Assembly (NCBI GenBank): GCA_920105805.1 | Contig: CAKKTI010000045.1 | Location: 20,852-84,851, forward strand | Reading direction: 5' to 3' | Length of the DNA: 64,000 nucleotides | Source: Condylostoma magnum | Lineage: Eukaryota > Ciliophora > Heterotrichea > Heterotrichida > Condylostomatidae | Shown: piece after piece, positions 50,701-63,597 of the stretch | Numbering within the stretch: the stretch's first letter is position 1 | Layout: each line of letters begins with the position of its first letter | Notes under the pieces: generated by a model | What the model was told of the DNA's origin: nothing | The model's input: the letters and a program-made list of their open reading frames with translations, nothing else | The model's database searches: none | Program-made: the position numbers and the translations under genes

Positions 50701-51466
50701 CAATGTAAGAAAGTAGCCAAAGAGCCTCTGCTACTTCATCTTCGGTTTTATCTAAACAATAAATAGCAGCTTTAATAACACTTTTAGATGTAGCACCTAA
50801 GTATCTTAATCCCATTAAAGAACCAATAGAGTTTTCATAGTTTTTTGCCATATTACACAAAGTCTAAACAATTTTACCTATAGGCAACTAGTGCTTTGAC
50901 TGCTTTAGTATTTTACAGCAAATAAGCCTCAGAGGGTAATCGGGAAGATCCCCTGAGTAGTCCGCTACTTGATCCGTTATTAGATAGTAAATCACTTTGA
51001 AGCTTAGTTGTTATATACAAAACTCGCATAATTTCCCAAATTTAATCATCCAATAAGCAATATAAAAATTATTTAAAACTTACTCTCAATCTTATCCTGT
51101 TTCTGTATTTTGTAATATCTAATTTACAAGTCAATCAGTCAAATTTAACTCAGCTTTTACTTTTTTATTATTAATCTCAGGATTCTGTATAAATTTAATA
51201 AAGTAGTCATAGGATCAACACTCGTCTTGTATTTAATTGCTCTAACTGCACTAACACTTTTAACTAATCTACTAAACTGCTTGCTTTATTGCTAAGATAA
51301 AATTAAACTATTTTGGATATGTTTGAATTTAATTATATAACTACTTAATACAGAAATCAGGCAATTCTTTAGAAATTTCTCCGATTTAAAAGGCTGCAAG
51401 AGTTATAAAATCTTATTATTTAGCTGTTTACATAATTTCAATCAGGCGATTAACTCTGGCTTCCAT
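47723..51466 (-). CDS. BTAF1: BTAF1/Mot1-type Snf2 ATPase
   Basis: A 1247-residue protein from ATG 51466-51464 to TAG 47725-47723. This family uses ATP to remove TBP from DNA. The first 700 residues are HEAT-like helices, starting [12 protein letters not shown] as in Mot1. The Snf2 motor follows, with Walker [15 protein letters not shown], then the second lobe [19 protein letters not shown], a QNWNP segment with Trp as TGA (47959-47957), [19 protein letters not shown] and [20 protein letters not shown] near the C-terminus matches the Mot1 tail. It is shorter than animal BTAF1 (about 1850), mainly in the HEAT region. The FHA/RING gene upstream ends 10 nt before its start. Confidence 0.92.
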
Positions 51467-51476
51467 TTTAACAATA

Positions 51477-52634
51477 CTAACTAATATTAGAGATCTCATT
51501 AGTCTTTTCCTTGCTTCTACAGTCCGAAAAGCAAAGTAGTCAATTTCAAACTCGCTTAACTTGTAGTTTTATTAGGGTTCTTCCAGATTAAATCGCTAAT
51601 TTCTATCCAGAATCAATTAATATAGGTTTGTTTACTTTTATCAATGTGCCAAACTTACTAGAAAGATCACTTAAATAAAATCCATCTGCCTTTATCTGGA
51701 TTTATGCGTGATTTCTGCTTACTGTTATATCAGATAGTCTTATATCTTAATCTTGACCTCTTCCAATTTTCACTACCTTTTACTAGGATGTTATTTTTAT
51801 TATATGAAATCTGTTATATGCCGAAGTTTGTTTATCGATTTCTTGTAGCATTATGAAATTACCCTAAGGACGTTCAAACCCAATTAGCATCTGATTCTGC
51901 CCTCGTACTTTTATACTGTTCTTGAATTTCTATAAACATATTTCACACTTAACCACTTAATTCTGGTAAATTATGCTGTTTCTTTGCCGGTTAGATGTAT
52001 ATTTACTGTATATTCAATGTCTTAAACAGTCTAAATGAATATATGACAAGGATCCTTTGCACTAGCACGGCGTAATAAGCGGATTTTGATTGGTTTATTC
52101 ATCTGATAAACAAATTCTGCAACATGCTTATGACTTTTCACCTTAGCTGTCATCTTCTTTCTATGTATTATCATTTAGGTGAAAAATCTATTAAAGACCT
52201 CCGTGCTACAGTTTGCTAGATCTTACTATCTCACATTCCTCATCCTCTTTAGTAGTAGACATATCGCAAACTTTCATTAAAATTCTTCCAATTTTGAACT
52301 TATCCCCAATAGAAAGTTTATAAATTGAGCCTTTTCTCCCTTTTTAACTCTTTTAAATAGTATATCAAATTGGATCACACTCTTACGCGTTTCTTTAAAG
52401 CATATAACCTTACTCATCTACTGAGATGCTTGCAAGGGTTGATTGCGTAAGACTATACTGTGACATTAGCCCCTCTTATACAAACACTGTGTTATCTTCT
52501 CTCATTATCTTTCCGGAATTTTAAACTGTAATATTCAGTTTCTAACACTCCTAATTCTCATAATCAAAGAGATTATAGGAATCCCTATTCCAGGTTTTTG
52601 TTTTTATAATAAGTTTCCAGTTTTACTAGAACAT
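51477..52634 (-). CDS. RING-CH (MARCH-type) plus FHA-domain E3 ligase
   Basis: A 385-residue protein from ATG 52634-52632 to TAG 51479-51477. A RING-CH finger sits in the middle (residues about 175-245): CRICLSDEQ, then PCQCKGSLSYIHLDCLRHW, then CEICLQKF. This C4HC3 spacing recruits E2 ubiquitin conjugases, and its conserved Trp is TGA (52016-52014). An FHA domain follows: VKIGRGQDQDIRLSDITVSR, NHAQIQI, FYLSDLSSKFGTLI, which binds phosphothreonine. The N-terminal region includes IGDKFKIGR, perhaps the remnant of another FHA-like fold. The expected role is phosphorylation-dependent ubiquitination. No membrane segment is seen, unlike animal MARCH proteins. Confidence 0.9.
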
Positions 52635-52645
52635 TTTTACTAAAA

Positions 52646-55600
52646 CTAAATGACTAATAAAAGGAATACAGCAGCTGCAATGTATCTAGCCGTGTCATCT
52701 TCGTAATCCCTTACATAAGCGTCAGTAGTGAATCCTAATGCCTTCACACTCCCCACCGCGTCTCTATAGTACTCTCTTGTATTGCTTGCGGAGACAAAGG
52801 CCCAATACTCCGTGTTCTCCTCTAATTAAATCATTGTGAACTGAGCTGGCTGTCCTTGTATATAGCTGCTCTGTGTTGAGTGGCAAGGAACATTGTAGCT
52901 GTTGACTCCCCACATAACTTACTATGCAGTGGGAGTAGGAGGTATTTTATTATCTTCTTCTTTTTCCAAACATAAGTAAATCCAGCCAGTTCCCTGTAGT
53001 TGGATATCGTCAATAACAGCGCTGTTGAAGCCAGCGTATATCAAGCGAGGCTCGGATACAAATTCAGGGCTGGTGGCGATAATCTCGTAGCCTTGGATTT
53101 AGTAAGTTTCATCAATGAGACTCACTGCAGATTTTAAAGCAGCTCTTTGCTCATTTAGCCTGGAAATGAATTAAAGAGGGGTAAAGGTAGAGTGGCTGGT
53201 CACATCAGGAATCATTAGGAAGTCTTGGAAGGCCACTTGCTGTAGTCCTCTGTATGCTGATGTTGTGAATAAAGGACTGTCTGGATCTCGCAGGTTGTTT
53301 GTTTAAGATATGTCCCTGTAGGTTTCGTATGTAAAGTCCCGTCTAACTTGTATTAAATCTTCGTTAACTTTTAGTATGTTTGATATAGCAGTTCTAGTTA
53401 TTCTTAAAACATCCTCGTTTAGTACATTGGAAAGGTATTTTAGTCTGAAAACAGCGGTTTCATTTCTGTTTCTTGTATAGAATGTTTTTTAGAGAGTTCC
53501 TGGGGATAGCCCACTTGGGTCAACTGAGTATATGTAAACAGTGTATTGAGTTTGGGCAGTAAGCCCAGTTACTTCCCACTGGTACAAATACTCACCAATT
53601 TAACCTTCACTGTACTCATAAGCTAGTCCCATTTTAGCCTGTTCTCTCATTTGGCTTTGCTCGTCTAATTAAAACTTTTAAAACTCCTCAGTTGTTGGAG
53701 TTTCAGTGCCAAATAGAGCCACTGCATAGTATATATCAACTCTTTCTGATGAGTAGCATCTAAATACTACTGAGGTTCTTTCTATTAGATAAGTACTGAG
53801 TAGTTTTATTTAAGGAACAGTTGTGTCTTTGATTCCAATTTAGAATGAGAACTCCTATTGGTTGAATACATAAGAATCAGCATCTTCTCCTTCCTTGTAA
53901 AAGTAAATTTGACCGTCGTATCCAATACTGTGCTCATCTACTAACAATCTGACATACTTTTCAGTATCTTATGGTCCAAACACTAGTTAATAGGGTCTAA
54001 TTTCCATAAGACTTGGCTCATCTCCAATCTGCATTGTATTAAGTATGAGTTGGGTTGCTGGTGGTGAGCTTAGTGTTACTACAATAGGCAAAGAGTTTCC
54101 CCCTTGTATAACAGGTGTGTCAAAACTTATATCAATTTGATTTAGTAAGCCTTCTTGTACTATGACTTTAGAGATTTAAATTGGTGCAAACTACTCTCCT
54201 TCCCAATCCCCAGAAGCAGTCCATTCTAGTTCGTACTCACCTGCTTCTACACGTTAGTCACATGAAAGAATAAAACTATTTATATACTCCCCTACGTTTA
54301 TCTTTATAGGACTAGGGTCAGTAGTTAGTCCTAGGGGCAAATTAGCTGTTATTTCTAGGTTATAAGCAGAATCATCCTCTAAAATAACGTAAATTTCATC
54401 AGATCTGGTTCCTTTATTGATAATGATATCCTGATTAAAGTTAATATCAATTTTACTATCAGTCTCCTCATACGAAAGGCTTTGAATAACGTTTAGGTTT
54501 GATAACGTCTTTGCTAGTATTGTCTTAGTGCCTGCATCATATATCATAAATTCTATATAAAAAGTGTTTCCCTCCTCACTAGGGTTTTTAATACCGTTTA
54601 CATCTACAGTGAAACTAGTCACTAATGTAGTATCGACAGTTGAGGAGAATGCATTGATTTCTATTCTATTAGTTTTAACAGTGCATGAGTCTGACTCAGT
54701 TTCGCTCAATACATCAGAGTCGCATGTCAGTGAGTCTTTGACTCTATCAAGGTCATAGTTGGTAGGAAATTGCAGTATAATTCTATCATCAGTTTCAGAA
54801 GCAAAGGTAGCAGCGGCCCATCTGGCAGTTAAGGTCATATTTGATTAAAACAACGTGAAAATGTTTGTCGAAGTCCCTGCAGTTAGCTCCATATAAGCTG
54901 GATACCCATTAAACTGGCTGCTGTCGTCCAATTCCCCGTAGTCAATAATCGTCCTTTCATTCTTCGTAAATATAATAAAATTTGACAGCCCGTATCCGTT
55001 ATTAGGATTGTAGACATACCGTACCTCTAATGTAAGTCTTTCTTTGTCATCAACAGTATCTGGAGCATAATCCTTTGATCCTTTGACAGTCAAAGTCCTG
55101 CCTTCAGCCTCGCATTCAACTATTCCTCCCAGTTTCTCGGCTTCACACTCTAATAAATAGCTCAAACCTCGTGGAATTGAATCAGGGAACACTATGTTGA
55201 CAGTGTCGCTGGTAGTTACAGCTGATTTCAGATTAACTTCGAATGTATAAGTGGCTAGTTCTGCCTGGGTCCTAGGCGTTATAGTTAGAAAATCAGAGTT
55301 GATGATATTAGGCATTAGACTTGTAGTAAATGTACGGTTTGTCTCCTCTTCCGGACTTTATTGGTAAACAACATCAGAGTAGCTAATATTAAGGGTAACA
55401 GCTCCTGAAGTAATTCCAGCTGAGAAATTTGTGATATTTTGTATTTCTATAGTTATAGAGTCAAATACCTCGTTGTAGTCCTCAGCAGTTTGAATATAAA
55501 TGTAACTTCCTGATCCAGTGCAGCTTTAGTAGAGTTACAGACCTCCTGATAGCCTGCATGACTGAGTGCCTGATAATCCAGAGTACTCTCCAGGGGGAAG

Positions 55601-58600
55601 CATTACTGTGATTACTGAGTTGATGGGTATTATGTACTCTGGTAAAAAGTCTATAAACAAATTTGCTTCATAGCCTCCGTTATCCGGGTTAGCATAGAAG
55701 CTATTGTGAATTAAAGTACCAACAACGGCTCTTCTATCAAAATTCTTACCAGGAATCGAGTAATTAAAGTTGATTACATAATCGCTACTAGAGAAAGTCT
55801 CTACTGTAAAGAAAGTGGTTTCTACTATATCTGGAGGATTCAATACATGGTAGATTCTCAGTATGATTTAAGTGCCTGCGGTATAGGTAACGTAGTTACT
55901 TACGGTTACTGTGTTACTGTCAAACACACATTGAATGCCACCTGTATTCGCTACTAGTCCTACATCTACATCGCATGTTAAGGACGGGGTGGTAGTCAGT
56001 ACAAAATCATTCTCTGGGAAGGTGATAACTAAGTAAGTGTCTGCGGCGTGGTCATGCGTCATGCTTAGATTGACAGTGTAAGTAACATCAACAGCATTGG
56101 CTAGACTACTTCCCTCAACTATACTGGCACTTATTTCTCCTCCTTATATATCTCTGAATTTTTCATACACTACATACTCAGCTTCCCTGTTACTTGCATA
56201 AGGAATCATCCACATTTAGTCAATTTCACGCATGTCTGAGGGATTAGTGATTCCTGGGATTTGTATAGTATATTCTCTATGATTAGTAAATGCAAGGCCA
56301 GTTAGGATTATCCAGTTATTCTAAGGATACTTAGTACATGTTAGGCCGACAGGGGTAAGATAGTCTACTTTGCAGCTATCGCTAAGATTGGCAGTATTAA
56401 ACGTGAATTAAGTTGGGAATTTTATAACGATTATATCACCAGCTACTATAGCATATTCCGGCCAGTACAAAAATGTTATTGTTCCTGTTTTGCTTATTTC
56501 CTAATCGGATAATTGAAGAACATTAGAATCATCTCCCCCGTATATCAAGGAAGGACTTCGGCCGTTATAAATAGGTAAAGTAGTGGTGTTGTCGTCATAC
56601 CATTCCTGATTTGTAGGATAAGAGTAAGTGCCTTGCATAAAAGTAGGTTGTTGCTGACCTTGTATATAATAAATTACACTCATAGAAATATTTACTCCTA
56701 AATTGATTAGATTTCCAGTCTGTAAATTTTCTATATCTAAAATCTGGAAAATGTAGCTATTACCATTAGTCAACTCTCCATAATTAGAAATCACAACATT
56801 TACGTTGTTTCCTACAGACGCCGCAGGCGTAATAGTGCATTCTATGTTATATCCTGATTGTAAACTAGCAGAGATTGTTCCTCCTTAACACGGCAGTTTA
56901 CTTCCAGATGACAGCCCAGTTCCTAGATCCACTTTAAACAGCAACTCACCTTAAGTATTCTCAGTTGGGAATGAAATAACTAAGTTAGAGTAAGGCTTGG
57001 CTATGTTGGCAGTTCCTGAGTAAACAGAGCCCTGGTTGATCGTAGTGCTCGGGTTAAGTGCTACCTCATATAAAGTTTTTACATTTACATCGGTAACAAA
57101 GTGACTCACTGTAAATGCAGTTGGGGATAGAGGGTTGACTGTCCAAGTGCCTATTGCAAAATCTTAATTGTTGAAATTTATGTATATTGGATAAGCCCCT
57201 GGTCTGTTGCTTGCGGAGTTGGTTATAGTGTTTCCTGTGACAACAAAGGTGCTGGTTCCTGTATTGGGAACAGCTGCACTTAAACTGACCTATAGCTTTC
57301 GTGTACCGATTAGAGTGACTGTTGGACTGAATGTATTAGGAGTCGGATCAGTGTGGGTACAGGCGAATGGAGCAGTCAGTGTGAAGTTCTCAGGTAATGT
57401 TATTACTATTGTATTGGATATTACTAGAGCAGTTGTAGGCTTATATTCTATTGTTAGTGAATTAGTTCCTTATTCAAAAGTGAAGGTTAAGGGTTCAGCA
57501 TATGTCGTATATGAAATACCGGTCAACGATCCAGAATCAACACTGTTACTTCCTGCACTATCATAGTAAGTTGTCACTGTAAAATCAGCAGTTGTGGCGG
57601 ATATTTGCACTACTCCTGTAAATTTGACGCTTATAGCTCCAGCTGCTTGTGCTAGATACTTACTTATATTTAAATTCTAGCCACTAACATTACATTACAC
57701 CATGTCAGTGTAAGTATCTTACAAATTAGTCAAGCCTGATAAAACTTAGCATGTATTGGCAGTAGGTACTATATTAGCAGGTACTTGTACAGTTATAACA
57801 GAGTTGTTTTATAATGCTGAAACTGTAGTAAATGAAAACGTAAAATCATATCCTTATGCTTTACTTGTAAATGAATTTGAATGGGTATTATCCCCGCAAG
57901 TCGCTGCATTATTACTAGGACATATGCTAAACTAGGTAATAGCATGTGGGGTTAAAGTAGGCCCAGCCACGGCTAGTTTCCTAGTTAGTATATTGTTAAC
58001 ACTGTTTTATAGGAAGATTATATCAAAGCTACCAACGTTTGCTACATAAGGAGGATTGGTGATACTGCTGAAGGTAATTGAGCCAACAAAATTAGCAGCT
58101 AATTATTATCCTAAAGTAATTGATACCCAGTTATCCTCCTCTAGAATACAGTCAACTGATCCAATTTAAGCAGAAGTACAGGGAGCATGGCTTTGTAGAG
58201 TTAAAATTGTAGGAAATCGTATATAAAATCTAGCATTGGAAGGAATTGCTGTAGGTGTTGTAAAGCTAACTGCATAACTTCCAGTCTGAGATGGCTTACA
58301 ATTAGTCGCACATACTGCAGTCGTACTGGTGAGCTCATCAAAGGAAGGATAAAACCCTATTTGCCAAAAGTGGTCATTATAATCAAGTAAATTGACACCC
58401 AGCCAGGTTTCCAGTCTGAACATACCAGTTGCTCCTGTATGACTGGGGTTTAGTACATTTTTGACAGTAACCACGTTTGTATTGTCCACCGGGGCATTTG
58501 AGGTCTCCCCGACTTATATAGTAATCGTCTTATCTGTGACTGAGCAGGTAAAAGAGTTGCCGAACTCATCTTCAGCCGCACAGACGTTCTACATTCCTAG

Positions 58601-58801
58601 GCCCACAACGTAGTCGAAGTCTGGAAAGTGGATCTTTAGCTCAGAGCCGGCTGGCATGTATGTCTCTATTTAGTATGAGATCGTCAAATCACTGTTGATG
58701 CCAATGTTGTTGTAAGTTGGAAGTAAGGGATACGAGGTCTTCGGAGTTAGTTTTCCTCCTAGCGTAACTGCTAAGATGGTTATCACAAGCGGTATTCGCA
58801 T
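52646..58801 (-). CDS. Large secreted or surface repeat protein
   Basis: A 2051-residue protein in one frame from ATG 58801-58799 to TAG 52648-52646. It begins with a signal peptide (MRIPLVITILAVTLGG). The body is made of diverged beta-rich modules of roughly 150 residues, each with a core like LKIHFPDFDY, VVITFPENDF, VNIVFPDSIP or IILQFPTNYDL, often with a Cys pair such as LTCDVD or LTCDSD. They are rich in Thr, Ser, Asn, Val and Tyr. The C-terminus DDTARYIAAAVFLLLVI is a short hydrophobic tail with no cytoplasmic segment, which suits GPI attachment. Base composition is less AT-rich than in neighbours. It looks like a cell-surface coat or adhesion protein. I do not recognise a named family. 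Confidence 0.8.
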
Positions 58802-58853
58802 TTTTATTTATGGTAAATGTTAGGAAGGGTTTTAATGGGATTTGTGAAGTTTA

Positions 58854-61757
58854 TTATTGAGTTATGATTACCTCGGTCTGTCCCTGTATGAGATTTGTGG
58901 AAACTCCGTCTATGCTTGCTTTGAATTGTGGTATGTGTAGTCGTCCATGTGTTTTGGGGGATAAGGTTAATTCTACCTTGTTTTGGTGTTGCTGTAGGTC
59001 GATTAAGTCCCAGCTGGCATTTGCTTTCATATTTATTGCTAGTTGAGTATTTAATGGAGAGGTGAAATTTACCTTATAATTGCTATTAGTTTATCCATTA
59101 CCTTAGTGGATCATTTGGATTTATTAGACTTTTATGGTGTATTATCTTCTTAGGGTATTAGATTAGTTGAATTGTTAGATGTATTTATTATTGGACTATC
59201 ATTTAGCCTGATAGGAAAAAGTTAGTTATATCTGCTCATCTATTCCCTGTAGCTAGTATATAAGCTTGAATTATTGGCCAGTTTAGAAGCTAATTTCATA
59301 CTAATTCAAATCTGTGAAATCACATTACAGCTCAGAACTTAAAATTTTTATGTAATCATGAGACACATTAACTAATTTAAGCTATAAGTAGTAATTATCT
59401 TAGTATTTTCAAATCTTTTATGCTTGTATTAAGGGGTTAAATACATTAAAAGTAAAATCTTCAGTTATCTAATAAGGAATTTTTTAGTATTAAAAACTTA
59501 GCTATAGGGGCAAATTGTATACTTTAAAATTGTTTAATTAATTCTAGAGCTTACTTTGACTAATTTAATCAATCTGATTAAACAAATCATCATCATCTAT
59601 AATTACATTAATGTACATATCCTTAAAATTATCTAAATCTTAAAGCTGAATATCTTAATCATTTATTCTAATTATCTCACGATTAGGAGATATTACTTCA
59701 ATCTGGCCTATATGTAAATCTGTTTAATCAATTTTTAGTTATAATTTCTTTAAATCAAAGCATTAAGACTTAATTCGGATTATAAAATTATTCTAGTCAT
59801 TAATAGGTATATATTGTTATGATATACATTCTAATTTAACAGCTTTGCTTGGATTAACTAATAAGCTATTTCTTCTGATTCTTGTAATCATTTGGAACTC
59901 CTTAATAAATATTCTTAATTATTTGATTTTAAATAAGCCTGAGTAATATGCTACTCCATTAAACTCTATTAGATTATTCCCTATGTTGATATCTTATTAA
60001 GAAAAGACTATTATCTCCTCATTATTCTAATTCTTCAGGATTAAAATAATTTAATCTATGTTCAAAATCTATTACTGTAATAAATTTATAAGATTAAGTT
60101 GTATTTTAATCTTTCTGTATTGATTAATCTGTTTCTTGTACTGAATATTATAAACTTTTAAAATCTTATCAGTATTTGCCAATTATTACTTTTCTATTGA
60201 ATCAAAATTCTATAATTTTTATCAAATATCAGTATCTATATTCAGCCTTAATAATTACGGTATAATGGAATACACCTTTTAATGCTAATTCTAGGTCAAA
60301 TAGCTTTAATACAACATTTATATTAATTCATAGCTTATAGTATTCCAATTCTCATATAACTTTATTATTTACTCAAAGTAATCAATGCAAATACTATACA
60401 AACCATTCTTATAGTAAATACTTCCAATTTCAAACATAGATCAGGCTTATAAGCGTTAAAATAGTAAATTTTGCATTCCACAAATATTCTATTTATTTAA
60501 ATAGACTATAAAATGATCAAATTAGTCTAATTAACTATCCTAGTCATCATCAAGAATTAAGTCTTATTTAAATCTACTTTCAATTTAGGTTATTAATGAA
60601 TTTCTTGGAGATCTGATACCTATTTCTTATTAATTTACTTAGGATTTAATTTAGTATAAGTTGTTTTAGTCAAATAAGCTTTTACAATCTTTAAGAATTG
60701 CATTGAACTCATGTTATCCTATTTTTATAGCTTTGCTTTTACAGATCATGATTAAGAAATATATAGTATCCTATGTTATATTTAATCAATTCTGTACTTT
60801 ACAATTCTACAAATGCTTTATAATATAATCTTTTAACATAATAAGCAATTTAACTAAATGAATATCCGCTTCTATTCCTTCAAAGTTTTTATTGAAGTAT
60901 TAAATGTTTTAAAATATCAGCTGTTTTATATATTAGGATGCTTGGGCTGGCTTATTCATCTTAAATAGCAGTTTTACTTTTTTTAACCCTAGAAATAATT
61001 TGAAATCTTAGTAGCTAATTTATTATTGCTTTAAATTATCCATAAATTTAATACTATCAATCTTCTGCCCTATTTCCTAGCTTCATTAGGTCATTTGAGG
61101 TAAGGACTCAATTTACACTTAATCAATTGTTTCCAGTATATCTAAAGCTAGGCTATACATCTCGATCATTTTGTAAATAGTTGCAATTCTATAAAGAATT
61201 ATGATTTTTTCAGTTTAATCTATAAATTCTTATTCTGAGTATTATTAATAGTCTCTGATTCTTTCTTATATTGTCTCAATAACTTTAGATCCTATTTATC
61301 TAATAGCCTCGCTTCAGTATTCATTATCATCTGTCTCTTAATTAAAATCTAGAAATTTGTTTTACTATCTGCTGAATATACGAACACAGCGTTATATTTT
61401 AGCTTTACTTACTATATCCTTTACAACATTATCATATATTTTCCTATACAACTTTTAAGAGGAGTTGTCTAATTAATAAAGAGCTGGAATATATAAAATC
61501 AGTCATTCAATCTATTAAACTTGCATTAAATCTACTCATGCTCTTAGCTTTTATCTAACAATGTCTCTGTAGGATTTCAAATTAGAGCAGTGTAAAATAA
61601 ATACTGATAGGTAAGGTTTTAGATAATTGTTCTGCCTTTCTAATTCTCAATATGCTTGTATTGGATTGATATAATGAAGACGTATGTTTGGAGCTGTTCT
61701 TTATTCCCCTTTTAAATCTATCAGAGGGAAATTTTTCAGTCTTATTTTAGCCTTCAT
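58854..61757 (-). CDS. TRAPPC10: TRAPP II complex subunit TRAPPC10/Trs130-like
   Basis: A 967-residue protein from ATG 61757-61755 to TAA 58856-58854, preceded in frame by another TAA. The N-terminal 250 residues follow the TRAPPC10 pattern: YLSVFILHCSNLKSYRDIV, then LRAWVDLMQ, QIEWLILYIP, YRKIYDNVVKDIV, RCVRIFSRQQNKF and RIATIYKMIEMYSLALDILE. The central region is helical repeats. The last 300 residues are beta-rich (for example RRQYTIKVQQIQ, KVNFTSPLNTQLAI and KVELTLSPKTHGRLHIPQF), as in the C-terminal domain of the family. TRAPP II activates Rab11-type GTPases at the late Golgi. The Rab-GAP and DENN genes elsewhere in the window act in related traffic steps. Identification is by order and spacing of motifs, not a search. 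Confidence 0.7.
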
Positions 61758-61827
61758 TTTGTGCTTTATAAGTTTCCAAATATTATTCTCATCATAATAT
61801 ACTACGGGTAATCCCTTAAATTCCATC

Positions 61828-62223
61828 TTAAAATTTTAGTATTAAGAATATTAAAAGAAAGGTTATATACTGCTCATTAGGAGAATAAGCGTGTAGTATT
61901 GAAGTATCCTTTTTACATTAGTTAGAAAATTATTAGTTATTAAACAGGCCTTTATACATCTCTTCCATATTAGCTTTTGCTGTTGTGTATTTTTGTTATT
62001 GGATTTCCATTTCTTATCGTTTTTGCATAATAGCTTAAATGGATTCTAGATGTTACTAAGATATCTCATTAACAATGTTTGTAATGTCACTTTAAAATTA
62101 TTCATTAAGTTATCCCTGATTCTCCAAGTATTGAATATAAAGCTAATTTATCTAATCAAATAGTTCTACAAACTCTTAGTATTCTATACAGTTTGGCTAA
62201 CTCATATCTTATGATCCCTCCAT
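61828..62223 (-). CDS. Small coiled-coil protein
   Basis: A 131-residue Gln/Glu-rich coiled-coil protein from ATG 62223-62221 to TAA 61830-61828, with heptads such as YIQYLENQGQLNEQF and ESIQAIMQKRQEMEIQQQ. The end is followed by a 70-nt gap to the start of the TRAPPC10-like gene. The last 20 residues read as a hydrophobic tail (ITFLLIFLILKF), which may be either a membrane anchor or read-through of non-coding sequence. No family recognised. Confidence 0.45.
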
Positions 62224-63097
62224 ATTTAGTAAAGTATTATAATGTTGTCAAATACAGAAAAGCCTTAGTAAATTGATAATTACAAGCAAATATTAATGAT
62301 GTCATTAATATTTTAATACAGACTGTATAATATACTTAATTTACCCAGGTATATTTGGATCCTATCTATATACAAGATAAGGTAATTCTTTGAGGTAAGC
62401 TAGAAAGTAAATCGGTAATTGCAATAGTTGATTTTAAGGTAAATAGAATGTAACAATTTGCAATCTAGTTAAATTTTCCAATGACAGAGCTCAGATTTTA
62501 ACTAATAAATGTTGGAACACACAATTTAGTTTCCGAAAAAGTACTCAAGCTTATTATGATGGGAATCCAATAATTTAAGATCAAAATAGAAATTACAATT
62601 GGTTCAATTAAGATTCTACTTATCAAGATCTAAATAATCGTAAAATCTTTATCAATGGATGTTTAATAAGATCTTACTGGATAAATAAATATGAATCATA
62701 TAGATTACTATTCAAGATTTGATAACCATTTGGAGGATATGCTTAAAATTGACTAGATTTTTGCCTAGGGAAATCAAAACATTTTTTACTCAGGCAACTT
62801 AACGGAGAGGGAGAATTATGTGATTTTGACGAAGAAGATGCTTATACTATCGGGAATTAGTTCGGTAATTGATTTCATCATTGAAATGCCTAAATTTATG
62901 ATTGGTTGCTGTTTAATTCTCTACTTTAAACAATCTAAAATTACTATTATAACTATCTACATTTTATCAACTTATTCCCCTATACTGATATAGATGAAAT
63001 AATATTGATATAATCATAATAAATTCAAATTATAACTTAAAAGTTTTACTAGTGTATTGAAATATACCAGAATGATAAATTAAGTCTGGAAAACAAA
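62224..63097 (+). other. Probable plus-strand coding, frame unresolved
   Basis: Two plus-strand frames here both give plausible protein. One, with ATG 62448 and ending near TAG 62991, gives FRFDNHLEDMLK-like amphipathic segments (from RFDNHLEDMLKIDQ) and an Ile-rich tail. Another gives Asn/Trp/Tyr-rich sequence (RSYWINKYESYRLLF and QPFGGYAQNW) that runs into the next gene's frame. I could not decide between them, and no domain was recognised. Part of the stretch must also hold the leader of the minus-strand gene ending at 62223. Confidence 0.3.
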
Positions 63098-63589
63098 ATG
63101 AATGACATAAATGGCAGATTTCAACTAACATCAATGGAATATCTAAGGATTTAGAGAATAATGTAAGTGAGATACAGAATAAGTAGAGTTGAAGAGAAAG
63201 CTATGCTTGAAGAATGTGTAAATGTAGAACTATAGTTGAAAATAAGACACCTATGCATTGAACAGTCAGGTTCTTATATTAATAAATGCAGTTAACCTTT
63301 GCATGCGTAAAGAATTTGCTGAATCTACCCTAAGGGGCAAATAGTTTAAAACAAACTTGGAGAGTTAACAAGTATAAGACTAGAGTTATTGATAAGTCAA
63401 CGAGTCGTTTTAATAGGTGCTTAGGAAAATTTAATTGTAGAGGGCTTTACAAGTAGATCAATACATAAATGTCAAATGTAGTTCTCTTAGAAGCCCTGAA
63501 ATATGGATATTTGATAAATTAAAAATACATTTAAATTTAATGCATAGGATGAGTTTTAGTAAAAAAGACTGTTAGATTTTGTCAATTAA
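63098..63589 (+). CDS. Unknown protein
   Basis: From ATG 63098 to TAA 63587-63589 this is 163 residues of coding-like sequence: a helical, Arg/Glu-rich first half (EYLRIQRIMQ, RISRVEEKAMLEECV) and then beta-like segments (LLISQRVVLIGAQENLIVEG). The same frame stays open further upstream, so the real start may be earlier. No family recognised. Confidence 0.45.
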
Positions 63590-63597
63590 TTAAATAC

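Noticed and set aside
57207-57566. 119-residue plus-strand Val-rich open frame
   Set aside because: Antisense of the Thr/Asn-rich repeat protein, whose own frame is continuous.
59044-59077. 34-nt GT...AG segment as an intron in the TRAPPC10-like gene
   Set aside because: Reading straight through in another frame gives continuous beta-rich family-like sequence from far upstream to the stop, so no intron is needed.
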